This document shows, in pieces, positions 26,481 through 35,891 of a DNA stretch of 64,000 nt. Source of the stretch: Nevskia sp035651715. Lineage in GTDB: Bacteria; Pseudomonadota; Gammaproteobacteria; Nevskiales; Nevskiaceae. The stretch is from the NCBI GenBank assembly GCA_035651715.1, contig DASRFD010000012.1, positions 1 through 64,000 on the forward strand, given 5' to 3'. Within the stretch, counting starts at the first letter, position 1. Every line of letters begins with the position of its first letter. The position numbers and the translations under genes are program-made. The notes beneath the pieces were generated by a model, which did not search any database, was not told the DNA's origin, and saw only the letters and a program-made list of their open reading frames with translations.

Positions 26481-26783
26481 TTAGGAGCGGCGGCGCGGGG
26501 TTTCTTCCGAAATCTTGCGCGCTTTGTTCCAGGCGCGGTACTGCTCGGGCAGGCACACGGCGCAGGGCCGGTAGCCGGCGGCGCGCGCGCTGGCCTCGTC
26601 GGCGAAGAACACGCGCTGGCGGACATAGGCCCCGTCGTCGCCGCCGCGGGCGATGGCGCGCCGCGCGGCGGGACAGTCGAGCCGGCCGTAGATGCGCTGG
26701 CGGCGGTGGCCGCCGAGCGCGCCCGGATGCGGGCTTTCATACGGGACCCCGTCCGCGCCCAACAGCATCCAGCGGCGCTTCAT
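26481..26783 (-). CDS. Stand-alone Ada-type metal-binding domain protein
   Basis: 100-residue protein starting MKRRWMLLGADGVPYESPHP. The block YVRQRVFFADEASARAAGYR followed by PCAVCLPEQYRAWN is the second half of the Ada zinc-binding domain. In Ada the zinc is held by two Cys pairs. Here RPCAVC is intact, but the first pair is reduced to a single Cys (LDC), so zinc binding or methyl-phosphotriester acceptance may be altered. It lies 4 bp after the M20 peptidase stop and just before the methyltransferase gene. Confidence 0.8.
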   Translation of the reverse strand: MKRRWMLLGADGVPYESPHPGALGGHRRQRIYGRLDCPAARRAIARGGDDGAYVRQRVFFADEASARAAGYRPCAVCLPEQYRAWNKARKISEETPRRRS

Positions 26784-26787
26784 CGCG

Positions 26788-28245
26788 TCAGGGCGCGGCC
26801 ATCAGCGTGGCGAAGAAGCGGATCGAGGCGGCGTAATCCTGCACCGAGACGCGCTCGTTGCTGCCGTGGATCCGCGCCAGGTCTTCCGGCTTCAGGCGCA
26901 GCGGGCCGAATCGGTAGATGTCGGCGGCGAGGTCGACATAGTGGCGCGAGTCGGTCAGCGCCAGCACCAGGCCCGGCGCCACCACCACGTCCGGATAGGT
27001 CGCGCGGATCGCGCCGGCCAGGCTGCGGTAGGCGGCATTGGCGCTGTCCGACACCGGCGTCGGCTCGGTCGAGCCGGGTTTGAGGGCGATGACCACGCGC
27101 GGGTCGTCGGCCAGCGAGACGAAGTGCTGCCGCACTTGTTCGACGCTGTCGCCGGGCAGGATGCGCGCGTTGATCTCGGCGCTGGCCTGCTGCGGCACGA
27201 TGTTGTCCTTCTCGCCGGAGCGGAACACGGTGGGCGACACCACGGTCTGCAGCAGGGCGCGCGTGGCCGGCTTTGCGGCGAGGACGCGCTTGACCAGCGG
27301 CGCGCTCAACCAGAGATTGCCCAATGCGACGTGCAGCAGCGGCGGCATCTGCGGCGACACGCCGGCGAGCATCTGGCGCACCGGCATGGTCAGGCGCAGC
27401 GGCGGCGGCGCGGCCGCGATGCGCGCCACGGCGCGCGCCACCAGCACCAGCGGGTTACGATCTTCCGGGATCGAGGAATGGCCGCCTGGCCCGGTGGCGC
27501 TGAGGGCGAAGGTGGCGTAGCCCTTCTGCGCGATGCCGATCAGCGCCGCGGGCTCCCGCAGCCCGGCGATGAAGCCGTCGGTGATCGCCAGTCCCTCGTC
27601 GAGCACGTAGTCCAGCTTCACGCCCTGATGCCGCAACTGTGCTGCGATCGCCCTGGCGCCGTGTTCGCCGCCGATCTCCTCGTCGCCGCCGAAGGCCAGG
27701 TACAGCGTGCGCCGCGGCTGCTGGCCGGCGGCGAGCATGGCTTCCGCCGCTTCCAGCATGGGCAGGGCCACGCCCTTGTCGTCGAGCGTGCCGCGGCCCC
27801 AGATGTAGCCGTCGGCGATGTCGCCGGAGAACGGCGCATGCTGCCAGGTACCTTCCGTCCCCGCCTCCACCGGCACCACGTCGAGGTGTGCCGCCAGCAG
27901 CACCGGCAAGGCCTGTGCGTCGCGGCCGGGCCAGCGCAGCAGCAGGCCCTGCCCTGGAAAGTCCTGCCGCTGCAGCTGCGCGAACACGTGCGGATAGCTG
28001 GCGCGCAGGTAGTCGATGAGCGCCGGCAGCTCGGTGTCGTCGCGGGCGTCCGCGCCTTCGCGCGAGATGGTTTTGAAGCGCACCGCAGCGGCGAGGCGCA
28101 GCGCCGCGGCCGGCACGTCGACCGGCAGCGTACTGGCCGGGACCGCAGCGAACCCGGTCGGCGGCGCCAGCGCGGTGCGCAGCGCGGCGATGCATAACGC
28201 CAGCGCCGCAGCGGCGGGCAGGATCAGCAGGCTGCGTTTCAGCAT
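26788..28245 (-). CDS. M20 family metallopeptidase, membrane-anchored (carboxypeptidase S-like)
   Basis: 485-residue zinc peptidase starting MLKRSLLILPAAAALALCIA, so it has an N-terminal anchor or signal and acts outside the cytoplasm. Metal and catalytic motifs are LLAAHLDVVPVE, GRGTLDDKG (bridging Asp) and GGDEEIGGEHG (catalytic Glu pair), with FRSGEKDNIVPQQASAEI in the dimerisation part and a late His in ALTDSRHYVDL. The length and spacing match the vacuolar carboxypeptidase S/PM20D1-like group. The ATG at 28245 is preferred to 28278. It is probably co-transcribed with the downstream alkylation-repair genes. Confidence 0.9.
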   Translation of the reverse strand: MLKRSLLILPAAAALALCIAALRTALAPPTGFAAVPASTLPVDVPAAALRLAAAVRFKTISREGADARDDTELPALIDYLRASYPHVFAQLQRQDFPGQGLLLRWPGRDAQALPVLLAAHLDVVPVEAGTEGTWQHAPFSGDIADGYIWGRGTLDDKGVALPMLEAAEAMLAAGQQPRRTLYLAFGGDEEIGGEHGARAIAAQLRHQGVKLDYVLDEGLAITDGFIAGLREPAALIGIAQKGYATFALSATGPGGHSSIPEDRNPLVLVARAVARIAAAPPPLRLTMPVRQMLAGVSPQMPPLLHVALGNLWLSAPLVKRVLAAKPATRALLQTVVSPTVFRSGEKDNIVPQQASAEINARILPGDSVEQVRQHFVSLADDPRVVIALKPGSTEPTPVSDSANAAYRSLAGAIRATYPDVVVAPGLVLALTDSRHYVDLAADIYRFGPLRLKPEDLARIHGSNERVSVQDYAASIRFFATLMAAP

Positions 28246-28282
28246 GGTGCGGAAGTCGGGTCGGCGCGACGGGCGCACCGGC

Positions 28283-29170
28283 TCATCTTACCCATTGCGG
28301 GAAGTAGCCCAGGGGGTCCTGCAGGGCGGCGTCGTGCGCCGGCACCACCACCAGGCCCGGGTGCTGCCGCGTCAGCTCCCGCAGTTGCAGGATCGCCCGC
28401 TGGGTGCCGGCGCGGTCGTCGTCCGCGATCAGGCTGGCAAGGAAGAACTTGGGCCGCGCTTGCTGCAGCGCAGCCGCCGACCACACCGTGTCGCCGCAGA
28501 ACAGGTACTGCCTGCCCGGGCCCAGGGTCAGCAGCAGGCCGACGGCGCCGGGCGTATGGCCCTCCAGCGGCACCAGCACCGCGCTGCCGTCGCCGTACAG
28601 GTCGAGGCTGCGCGCAAAGCTCCACTGCGGCCGGTCCTGCAGCCGGTAGACGTGCCAGCGGATGTCCGGGCTGCCGATCTGCGAGGGAAAGGCGCCGGGA
28701 AAGCCGAGTCCGCGGCCCTGGTCGAAGGCGCGCTCCTCCGGCGTCACCCACACCTCGGCCTCGGGGAAATCGACCAGGCCGCTGGCGTGGTCCCAGTGGC
28801 TGTGGCTGAGGATGATGCGCGGCACCCGGAGGCCGGCGGCGTCGAGCTGGTCGCGCGCCGGCGTCACCGGCGGCTCGTATTTGAACGAGGGCTTGGCCCA
28901 CCACGGCATGTCCTCGGCGTACTGCTGGGCGATCCTGCGGCCCAGGCCGCTGTCGAACAGGAACAGGTCGGCGCCATGCCGCACCAGCACCGCGACGTGG
29001 TTGACCTCCAGCGTCTGCGTGAAGCTGCCGCCGGAGTAGATCATGGCGGCGGGCGCATGGGTGTGGCCGGTCTTGACCAGGCTGAAGGACACGGCGGCGT
29101 CGGGCGCGGCGGGTGGCGCGTCCGCCACGGCGGCGGCGGACAGCAGGCACAGCATGAGCAGGTATTTCAC
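28283..29170 (-). CDS. Secreted metallo-beta-lactamase-fold hydrolase, AHL-lactonase-like
   Basis: 295-residue protein starting at a GTG (KYLLMLCLLSAAAVADAPPA), so it has a signal peptide. The metal-binding motif is LSHSHWDHASGL (HxHxDH). Later ligands are in EGHTPGAVG and FCGDTVW, and the last His is in VPAHDAAL. The overall layout fits the N-acyl-homoserine-lactonase branch of the fold, but substrate preference cannot be read from sequence. The start overlaps the TetR gene stop by 4 bp (GTGA), so it is probably regulated by that repressor. Confidence 0.85.
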   Translation of the reverse strand: MKYLLMLCLLSAAAVADAPPAAPDAAVSFSLVKTGHTHAPAAMIYSGGSFTQTLEVNHVAVLVRHGADLFLFDSGLGRRIAQQYAEDMPWWAKPSFKYEPPVTPARDQLDAAGLRVPRIILSHSHWDHASGLVDFPEAEVWVTPEERAFDQGRGLGFPGAFPSQIGSPDIRWHVYRLQDRPQWSFARSLDLYGDGSAVLVPLEGHTPGAVGLLLTLGPGRQYLFCGDTVWSAAALQQARPKFFLASLIADDDRAGTQRAILQLRELTRQHPGLVVVPAHDAALQDPLGYFPQWVR

Positions 29171-29739
29171 GAGGCGTTCTCCGGCAGGCTGAGCAGGCGC
29201 GGCAGCGCGGCCTTGATCCGGCGCAGCGGCGCGCAGTCGCGCTGCGCGCGCGACAGCAGCATCGCCCCCTCGATCAGGACCAGCAGGTGTTCGGCGAGGA
29301 ACCCGGCGTTCGGCACCTTCAGCGCCGCCAGCCAGGCGGCGAGGCCCTGCTGCCACAGCGCATAGGCGCGGGCGCAGGCGGCCTGGATGGCGTCGTCCAG
29401 CGCCGCCTGCTCCAGAGTCACGGTGGCGATGGGGCAGCCTTTCTGGAACGCCGACGACTCGAACTCGGCGATGAAATGATCGATCACCGCCGAAAGGCCC
29501 GCCAGCGCGGACGGCTGGCCGGCGGCCAGTTGCCCCAGGAGCTGTGCGGTCTGGCGCGCCGAATGCTCGATGGCGGTCACCGCCAGGTCCACCTTGCCGC
29601 CCGGGAAGTAGTGGTAGAGGGAGCCCTTGGGCGCCGCGCTCTCGGCCACGATCTGGTTGAGCCCGGTGTTGTGGTAACCCTGCACCTGCAGCAGGCGCGC
29701 CGTGGTTTCAACGAGCCGGGTACGGGCGGCAGTTTCCAT
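29167..29739 (-). CDS. TetR/AcrR-family regulator (LmrA/YxaF-like)
   Basis: 190-residue repressor. The N-terminal helix-turn-helix is TARLLQVQGYHNTGLNQIVA followed by PKGSLYHYFPGGK, and the C-terminal ligand domain resembles the LmrA/YxaF branch. It overlaps the downstream metallo-hydrolase gene. A dyad (ATATAGACCAGTCGTTAT on the gene strand) lies just upstream of the start and resembles sites of this branch, suggesting autoregulation. Confidence 0.9.
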   Translation of the reverse strand: METAARTRLVETTARLLQVQGYHNTGLNQIVAESAAPKGSLYHYFPGGKVDLAVTAIEHSARQTAQLLGQLAAGQPSALAGLSAVIDHFIAEFESSAFQKGCPIATVTLEQAALDDAIQAACARAYALWQQGLAAWLAALKVPNAGFLAEHLLVLIEGAMLLSRAQRDCAPLRRIKAALPRLLSLPENAS

Positions 29740-29761
29740 GAAGGGGGGCCTCGGGCAGTTC

Positions 29762-29783
29762 TATAACGACTGGTCTATATAAT
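29762..29783. promoter_or_regulatory. Candidate TetR operator
   Basis: The dyad TATAACGACTGGTCTATAT has half-sites around GACNNGTC and lies about 25 bp upstream of the TetR start codon in an otherwise GC-rich region. LmrA/YxaF-type repressors are known to use similar TAGACC-containing dyads. Confidence 0.5.
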
Positions 29784-29816
29784 CATGGATGCAACGCCGC
29801 TGTCAATGTCGAGCGC

Positions 29817-30686
29817 TCAGGAAGCGCCGGCGGGGTCCTGCGGCGGGGCTTCGGCGGCGAGGCCCTCGAACTCCCGGGCGTAGTCGAGCAGCCGGCGGCA
29901 CAGGTGCTCGCGCTGCTCCGGTTCCAGGGTGGCGGACAAGGCGCTGAGCAGGCGCAGCCAGCGATCGCGCTCGGCCCGGTCGTGCGCCTCGACTTCCTGC
30001 CCGCTCTCGGGTTCGCGGACGTAGTCGCGCACGCGCTGCTCGAAATCGGGCCGGTGGCGGCCGGCCAGCAGCGCGGCGTAGCGGTCGACGCCGGCGCGCC
30101 GCTGCTGTTCCTGCTCCGGCGTGCTCAGCCGCACCTGCGCCGCCCATTGCCGCACCATGTCGCGCTGCTGCGCGTTGGGACGGCCGATCCAGTGCTTGAG
30201 GCTGTCGTCCATCTCGTCGGCCAGCTTGTCGCGGCGCTGCGCCTCGCTGCGCTTGAGGCGCCGGCGCGCGCGCTGCTCCACATCCTTGCGGATGCGCCGG
30301 ATCATCTCGGCCACCTGGCCGTCGTCCAGCTCGGCGTGCAGCTTGACGTAACCCGGCAGGGCCGCCTCGGCGAGGTCCAGCCAGCGTTGGTTGACGCGGT
30401 CGCTGAAGGCGCGCACCTGCGCCTCGCTCAGCGGCCCGGCGCGCACCTCCGCGGCGAGGCCGCGGAAGTCCGCGGCATACAGCGGCAGCTGGGTGCGGCG
30501 ATGCCAGCTCCAGACCTTGTGGATTTCGACGTCGAAGTCGCGGTCCTGCTGCGCGGTGAAGTCGACGTAGTCGCCCGCCTCCCAGCGCAACAGCCGGGGC
30601 AGGTGGTCGTAGGCCAGCCGGGTCAGGCTGCAGCCCGCCAGCAGCACGGCGCAGCAAACGGCCAGGCTTCGCAGCAGGCGTTTCAT
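29817..30686 (-). CDS. DUF6279-like lipoprotein
   Basis: 289-residue lipoprotein starting MKRLLRSLAVCCAVLLAGCS with lipobox LAGC. The sequence after it (LTRLAYDHLPRLLRWEAGDY, then VDFTAQQDRDFDVEIHKVWS) is the recognisable N-terminus of the DUF6279 group. The rest is strongly helical and rich in Arg, Glu and Gln, probably coiled coil. The function is unknown. It is divergent from the lipase gene across about 100 bp. Confidence 0.8.
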   Translation of the reverse strand: MKRLLRSLAVCCAVLLAGCSLTRLAYDHLPRLLRWEAGDYVDFTAQQDRDFDVEIHKVWSWHRRTQLPLYAADFRGLAAEVRAGPLSEAQVRAFSDRVNQRWLDLAEAALPGYVKLHAELDDGQVAEMIRRIRKDVEQRARRRLKRSEAQRRDKLADEMDDSLKHWIGRPNAQQRDMVRQWAAQVRLSTPEQEQQRRAGVDRYAALLAGRHRPDFEQRVRDYVREPESGQEVEAHDRAERDRWLRLLSALSATLEPEQREHLCRRLLDYAREFEGLAAEAPPQDPAGAS

Positions 30687-30787
30687 GGCCCGAGCGTAAT
30701 CGCGGCCCCGCCGGTACCGCAAACGGCGTAGGACAGCGGCTGCGGCGCGGCGCAGAGTGCCCCCACCACGAGAAAACGTCCCGGGGG

Positions 30788-31858
30788 ATGGCGATGCGGA
30801 AGACACTGCTTGGCGGATGGCTGGCGCTGCTGCTGCTGGCGGGCTGCGGCGGCTCGCAGGCGCCGGACGGCGCCGACGGCGTCACCGGCGCCAAGAGCGA
30901 GTACCCCGGCGAACCGGCGCTGGAGACCGACCAGGCGACCCTCGACCGGGCCTTGCTGTGCACGCCGTTGCAGCACCCGGACAAGCCGCCGGTGCTGTTG
31001 GTGCACGGCACCTTCACCGCCGGCTTCGAGCAGTACGACTGGAGCTACCTGCCCCTGCTCGCCGACCGCGGCTACGACGTCTGCCTGGTCACCTACCCCG
31101 ACCGCGGCCTCGGCGACCAGCAAGTTTCGGCCGAGTACGTGGTCAACGCGCTGCGCCGCGTCCACGCCCGCAGCGGCCGCAAGGTGGCACTGGTCGGACA
31201 CAGCCAGGGCGCCAGCATGCCGCGCTGGGCGGTGAAGTGGTGGCCCTCGGCGCGCGCGGCGCTGGACGATTTCGTGATGCTGGCCGGCCCCAACCACGGC
31301 ACCACCGCGACCACCGGCCTCACCGCGCTGCTGGCGCAGGTGCCGGGCCTGGGCAGCCTGCCGGTCGGCCTGTTGCCGGCGTCCTTCTACCAGTTCGACC
31401 CCGCTTCCAACTTCGTCAAGGCGATGAACCGCGGCGAGGAAGCCCCGGGCGATATCTCCTACACCTCGATCTACTCCGGCTTCTACGACGAGCTGGTGGA
31501 GCCGGCGACGCCGGTGCCCACCGCCGGCCTGGACTGGGGCCAGCACCGCGCCAACGTCGCCAACATCCTGCTGCAGGACATCTGCCCCGGCCGCTTCGTC
31601 GATCACGTCACCATCGGCCTGACCGACGCCCTGGCCTTCGCCCTGGTGCTGGACGCGCTCGAGCATCCCGGCCCGGCCGATCCGGCACGCGCCGGCGGCT
31701 CCAGCCTGTGCGGGCTGCTGCCGATCGTGCCGGACCAGATCGTCGCGCCGGAAGCGGTGAGCGGCATGATCCAGGTGCTGCAGCAGGAGCCGGCCAACGG
31801 CCTGCCCGACCCGCACCTGAGCGCAGCGGAACCTCCGCTGAAGCCCTACGCCCAATAG
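30788..31858 (+). CDS. Lipase-like alpha/beta hydrolase, lipoprotein
   Basis: 356-residue lipoprotein starting MAMRKTLLGGWLALLLLAGC (lipobox LAGC). The oxyanion region is VLLVHGTFTAG and the nucleophile elbow is VALVGHSQGAS (GxSxG). The catalytic Asp probably lies in ILLQDICPGRFVDH and the His is in FVDHVTIG. The layout matches class-type lipases related to the CalB/LipA-like group that act on extracellular esters. A start at the second Met (30794) is possible. Confidence 0.85.
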   Translation: MAMRKTLLGGWLALLLLAGCGGSQAPDGADGVTGAKSEYPGEPALETDQATLDRALLCTPLQHPDKPPVLLVHGTFTAGFEQYDWSYLPLLADRGYDVCLVTYPDRGLGDQQVSAEYVVNALRRVHARSGRKVALVGHSQGASMPRWAVKWWPSARAALDDFVMLAGPNHGTTATTGLTALLAQVPGLGSLPVGLLPASFYQFDPASNFVKAMNRGEEAPGDISYTSIYSGFYDELVEPATPVPTAGLDWGQHRANVANILLQDICPGRFVDHVTIGLTDALAFALVLDALEHPGPADPARAGGSSLCGLLPIVPDQIVAPEAVSGMIQVLQQEPANGLPDPHLSAAEPPLKPYAQ

Positions 31859-32001
31859 TGGCCGGGGGCGCCGCCGGCCCCCGCCGGTACGGCGACGGCA
31901 AGGTCCGTGCTAGCATCGGATGAAGCTTCCGCTATCTCCCCCGTATCGGTTGCGCCCCCACTCACAGGCCCGACGAGCCATCGACCGAAGGGATACGGCA
32001 C

Positions 32002-33084
32002 ATGTCTTCCGTACACGTCCTCCACCGCGAATCCACCGGCGGCAACACCCGCGACCTGCGCCGCACCGGCCTGCACCCGGACTTCTGGTATCCGCTGGCG
32101 CGCTCGGTGGACCTCAAGCCCGGCAAGGCCCTGGGCGTGCACTTCGGCGGCGAGCCGATCGTGCTGGTGCGGCCCGAGCAGGGAGAGGTCTTCGCCCTGG
32201 AAGACCGCTGCGCCCACCGCCAGGTGCCGCTGCACCTGGGCGTGGTCAAAGGCGAGAAGCTGCTGTGCAGCTACCACTGCTGGGCCTACAACCGCCAAGG
32301 CGCCTGCATCAACGTGCCGTACCTGGACGAAAAACAGACCCTGCCCAACGGCGTGCGCGGCTATGCCTGCCGCGAGGCCTACGGTTTCATCTTCGTGTTT
32401 CCCGGCGACCAGGCCAAGGCCGCCACGGTGGCGTTCCCCGAGCTGCCGCAGTTCGGCGACCCGCACTACAAGGCGCGCCTGCTCGACCGCAAGATCGGCT
32501 GCCACTACTCGTTCATGCACGAGAACCTGATGGACATGAACCATCAATGGCTGCACCGCAGCCTGATGGGCAGCATCCGCACCACCCTGCTCGACGTGCG
32601 CGAGGGCGAGGACTGGCTGGAAGCGGATTACACCTTCTCGCGCGCCGCCGGCAAGCAGAACCTGGGCGAGCGCTTCATCATCGGCCGCGGCGAGAACAAG
32701 CCCACCGACGGCATCGACCTGATGACCATCCGCACCGGCTATCCGTACCAGACCCTCAAGTTCTGGACCGCGGGCAGCGACAAGAGCGAACCGGCGCTGT
32801 CGCTGTGGAACGTGTACATGCCGGTGGACGCGGAGCAACGCAGCAACCAGACCTATGGCGTGATCATGATCCGCAAGCCCGGTGTGCCGGGCCTGATCCA
32901 CCTGCTGTGGCCCTTCATCTACTGGTTCACCAAGGGCATCTTCGACCAGGACCGCCACATCGTCGAAGCCGAGCAGCGCGCCTACGACCTGCAGGGCGCG
33001 GACCTCAACCAGGAAGTGTTCCCGGCGATCCAGCGGCTGAAGAACCTGCTGGCGCGGCGCGGCGTGCCGCTGGCGCCACGCTGA
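32002..33084 (+). CDS. Rieske aromatic-ring-hydroxylating oxygenase, alpha subunit
   Basis: 360-residue non-haem iron oxygenase. The Rieske 2Fe-2S ligands are in EDRCAHRQVPLH and LLCSYHCWAY. The mononuclear iron site is in HENLMDMNHQWLHRSLM. The length and N-terminus fit the single-component-type oxygenases acting on ring or sterol-like substrates with separate reductases. No reductase gene is adjacent. A small membrane-protein gene begins 5 bp downstream, perhaps co-transcribed. Confidence 0.9.
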   Translation: MSSVHVLHRESTGGNTRDLRRTGLHPDFWYPLARSVDLKPGKALGVHFGGEPIVLVRPEQGEVFALEDRCAHRQVPLHLGVVKGEKLLCSYHCWAYNRQGACINVPYLDEKQTLPNGVRGYACREAYGFIFVFPGDQAKAATVAFPELPQFGDPHYKARLLDRKIGCHYSFMHENLMDMNHQWLHRSLMGSIRTTLLDVREGEDWLEADYTFSRAAGKQNLGERFIIGRGENKPTDGIDLMTIRTGYPYQTLKFWTAGSDKSEPALSLWNVYMPVDAEQRSNQTYGVIMIRKPGVPGLIHLLWPFIYWFTKGIFDQDRHIVEAEQRAYDLQGADLNQEVFPAIQRLKNLLARRGVPLAPR

Positions 33085-33089
33085 GCGGC

Positions 33090-33593
33090 GTGGCTGCGCG
33101 CAGCTTCCCGCCGCGCAGCCTGTTCTACGGGCTGCTGCTGGTCGCGGGCCTGTTCATCTGGCGCAGCACCGGCCTGCTGCCGGAACGCATGGCCTCGCAC
33201 TTCGTCGCCTCCGGCGCCGCCGACGGCTTCATGCCGCGCGGCAGCTACCTGGCGACGATGCTGGTCGCGGCGGTGCTGCTGCCGGCGACCCTGGGCGAGC
33301 TGATCGGCGCGCTGGCGCACCTGGGCGGCGGCGCGCGCATTCCCAACCGGGACTACTGGCTGGCGCCGGAACGGCGCGAGGGCAGCCTGGCCTACATGCA
33401 GAGCCACGCCCGCTGGTTCGGCTGCCTGCTCAGCGCCTTCATCTGCTACGTGCACTGGCTGGTGATCGAAGCCAACCGCGCGCAGCCTCCCATGCTGCTG
33501 CCGCACCGCATCCTGCCGGCGGTGGGGGTGTTCGTGGCCTGCGCCGTGGCCTGGGGACTGACGCTGCAACTGCGCTTCCGCCGCCGCGCCTGA
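33090..33593 (+). CDS. Small membrane protein, DUF1648-like
   Basis: 167-residue protein from a GTG five bases after the oxygenase stop. Four hydrophobic segments are visible (LFYGLLLVAGLFIW; LATMLVAAVLLPATLG; FGCLLSAFICYVHWLV; ILPAVGVFVACAVAWGL). The segment LLPERMASHFVASGAADGFM recalls the DUF1648 motif seen in SdpI-like immunity and membrane proteins. The function is unknown. The close spacing suggests co-expression with the oxygenase. Confidence 0.7.
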   Translation: MAARSFPPRSLFYGLLLVAGLFIWRSTGLLPERMASHFVASGAADGFMPRGSYLATMLVAAVLLPATLGELIGALAHLGGGARIPNRDYWLAPERREGSLAYMQSHARWFGCLLSAFICYVHWLVIEANRAQPPMLLPHRILPAVGVFVACAVAWGLTLQLRFRRRA

Positions 33594-33687
33594 GCTATTT
33601 CACCCTGGTGGTATTTATATATGGGACCCCCTAATGCCCCGGGTTCCAGGCGTAGGCTGCAATGGTCCGGAGCCTGGGGGGCCCACC

Positions 33688-34125
<438 letters not shown>

Positions 34126-34157
34126 GCGGTTTGCCTGGCGGCGCAGGCCGGCGGGCT

Positions 34158-34340
34158 TCAGCCGGAAGGGCGGATGGCGCGCAGCGCCTGCTTCCTTTTT
34201 TCGTAGCAGTCCCGGCAGTAGGAGCGGGTCTTGTCGCGCTTGGCGGCGAGCAGGGCGATGGGCCGGTGCCGGTGGCAAGAGGCGCACCAGAACTCGGTCT
34301 TTTCCGGGGTCTTGTCCGGTGTCTTGGTGGGGGCGGTCAA
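34158..34340 (-). CDS. Small zinc-ribbon protein
   Basis: 60-residue protein starting MTAPTKTPDKTPEKTEFWCA. Two CxxC pairs (CASC and CRDC, 20 residues apart) form a probable zinc ribbon, followed by a basic tail (YEKRKQALRAIRPSG). I do not recognise a specific family. It lies downstream of mnmE on the same strand, with no obvious ribosome-binding site beyond GG-rich sequence. Confidence 0.6.
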   Translation of the reverse strand: MTAPTKTPDKTPEKTEFWCASCHRHRPIALLAAKRDKTRSYCRDCYEKRKQALRAIRPSG

Positions 34341-34438
34341 GTGGCGGCGGGTGTGACGTGTGACAGACCCTAGTATGCGCCGATCCGGGGTGTCTTGCTG
34401 GCCCCCGCTTCAGGCCCCGCGGCCGCGCCGCCCGGCGC

Positions 34439-35806
34439 TCACTTGCCGATGCAGAAGCTGGAGAAGATCCGCCCGAGCAGGTCCTCGCTGCTGAAGCGGC
34501 CGGTGATCTCGTCCAGCGCCTGCTGTGCCAGGCGCAGCTCCTCGGCGATCAGCTCGGGCGCGGTGTTCCTCGCGCCGTGGGCGCGGGCCAGGCGCAACGC
34601 CGCCTGGGCCCGGTGCAGGGCGTCGAGGTGGCGGGCGCGGGCGGTGAACAGGCCTTCGGCCGGCGCGCCGGACAGGCCGGCGGCGCGCTTGATCTCGGCG
34701 GCGAGCAGGTCCATGCCCTGCGGCGGCTCGGCGCCGGCCGACAGGCGCAGCCGGACCCGGCCGCCGGGCGTGGTTTCGCGGCCGGGCGCGCGACCGCTCA
34801 GGTCGCACTTGTTGAACAGCAGCAGGGTTTCGACGTCCGCCGGCAGCCTGGCCAGCAGCCTCTGGTCGGCGTCGGTCAGCCCGTCGCGGTCGTCGGCCAG
34901 GAACAGGATCAGCTCGGCTTTTTCCAGCGCGGCCCAGGCGCGGCGCACACCCTCCTGCTCCACCGGGTCGGCGGTGTCGCGCAGGCCGGCGGTGTCGATC
35001 ACCGTCAGCGGCAGGCCGTCGGCGACGATGTGCTCGCGCAGCAGGTCGCGGGTGGTGCCGGCGTGCGGCGAGACGATGGCGGCCTCGGCGCCGGCGAGGC
35101 GGTTGAGCAGGGTCGACTTGCCGACGTTGGGCTGGCCGGCGATGGCCACGGTCAGCCCCTCGCGCAGCCGCCGGCCCTGCGCCGCTTCCTTGATCAGGTC
35201 GCCGCAGATCTCCACCAGGCCCGCGGTGCGGTCGTGCAGGGTCTGCGGCGTGATCCACGGCACGTCCTCGTCGGCGAAGTCCAGCGCCGCCTCGAGGTCG
35301 GCGCGCACCGCGATCAGCTCGTCAAGCAGGCCCTGCACGCGGCGCGAGAACTCGCCTTGCAGCGAGTGCAGCGCGGCGCGCGCGGCGGCGCGGCTGGAGG
35401 CGTCGATCAGGTCGGCCACTCCCTCGGCCTGCGCCAGGTCGAGCCGGCCGTTGAGAAAGGCGCGTTCGGAGAACTCGCCGGGGCGGGCGAGGCGCGCGCC
35501 GGCGGCGCAGGCAGACTGCAGCAGCAGGTCCAGCAGCAGCGGGCCGCCGTGGCCCTGCAGCTCCAGCACGTCCTCGCCGGTGTAGGAGTGCGGCGCCGGG
35601 AAGTACAGGGCCAGGCCCTGGTCGATGCGCTCGCCGGCGGCGTCGCGGAAGTTGCGCAGCACCGCCTGGCGCGGCGGCGGCAGCCGCCCGGCGATGTGTT
35701 CGCATACCGCCCAGGCCAGCGGCCCCGAGACGCGGACCATGCCGATGGCGCCGCGCCCGGGCGGCGTGGCGATGGCGGCGATGGTGTCGGCGACCGGGCG
35801 CTTCAT
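34439..35806 (-). CDS. mnmE: tRNA uridine-5-carboxymethylaminomethyl modification GTPase MnmE
   Basis: 455-residue GTPase that modifies U34 of tRNA wobble positions with MnmG. The N-terminal tetrahydrofolate-binding domain starts MKRPVADTIAAIATPPGRGA. The G domain has P-loop GQPNVGKST, switch GTTRD, DTAGLRDT and NKCD. The C-terminus is FCIGK, with the catalytic-region Cys. The ATG at 35806 fits the family N-terminus better than 35839. It is last in the conserved rpmH-rnpA-yidD-yidC-mnmE run. Confidence 0.97.
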   Translation of the reverse strand: MKRPVADTIAAIATPPGRGAIGMVRVSGPLAWAVCEHIAGRLPPPRQAVLRNFRDAAGERIDQGLALYFPAPHSYTGEDVLELQGHGGPLLLDLLLQSACAAGARLARPGEFSERAFLNGRLDLAQAEGVADLIDASSRAAARAALHSLQGEFSRRVQGLLDELIAVRADLEAALDFADEDVPWITPQTLHDRTAGLVEICGDLIKEAAQGRRLREGLTVAIAGQPNVGKSTLLNRLAGAEAAIVSPHAGTTRDLLREHIVADGLPLTVIDTAGLRDTADPVEQEGVRRAWAALEKAELILFLADDRDGLTDADQRLLARLPADVETLLLFNKCDLSGRAPGRETTPGGRVRLRLSAGAEPPQGMDLLAAEIKRAAGLSGAPAEGLFTARARHLDALHRAQAALRLARAHGARNTAPELIAEELRLAQQALDEITGRFSSEDLLGRIFSSFCIGK

Positions 35807-35891
35807 GGCGGCAGTGTAGCCCCCTTGCCTGGCCCTCAAACAACGATCCCCGCCGCAGCGGGGACCGGTTGTGACCGCGGCGCGGCTGCTG

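Noticed and set aside
33594..33687. Sigma-54 promoter for the pilin gene
   Set aside because: No convincing -24/-12 GG..GC pair at the right spacing could be found.
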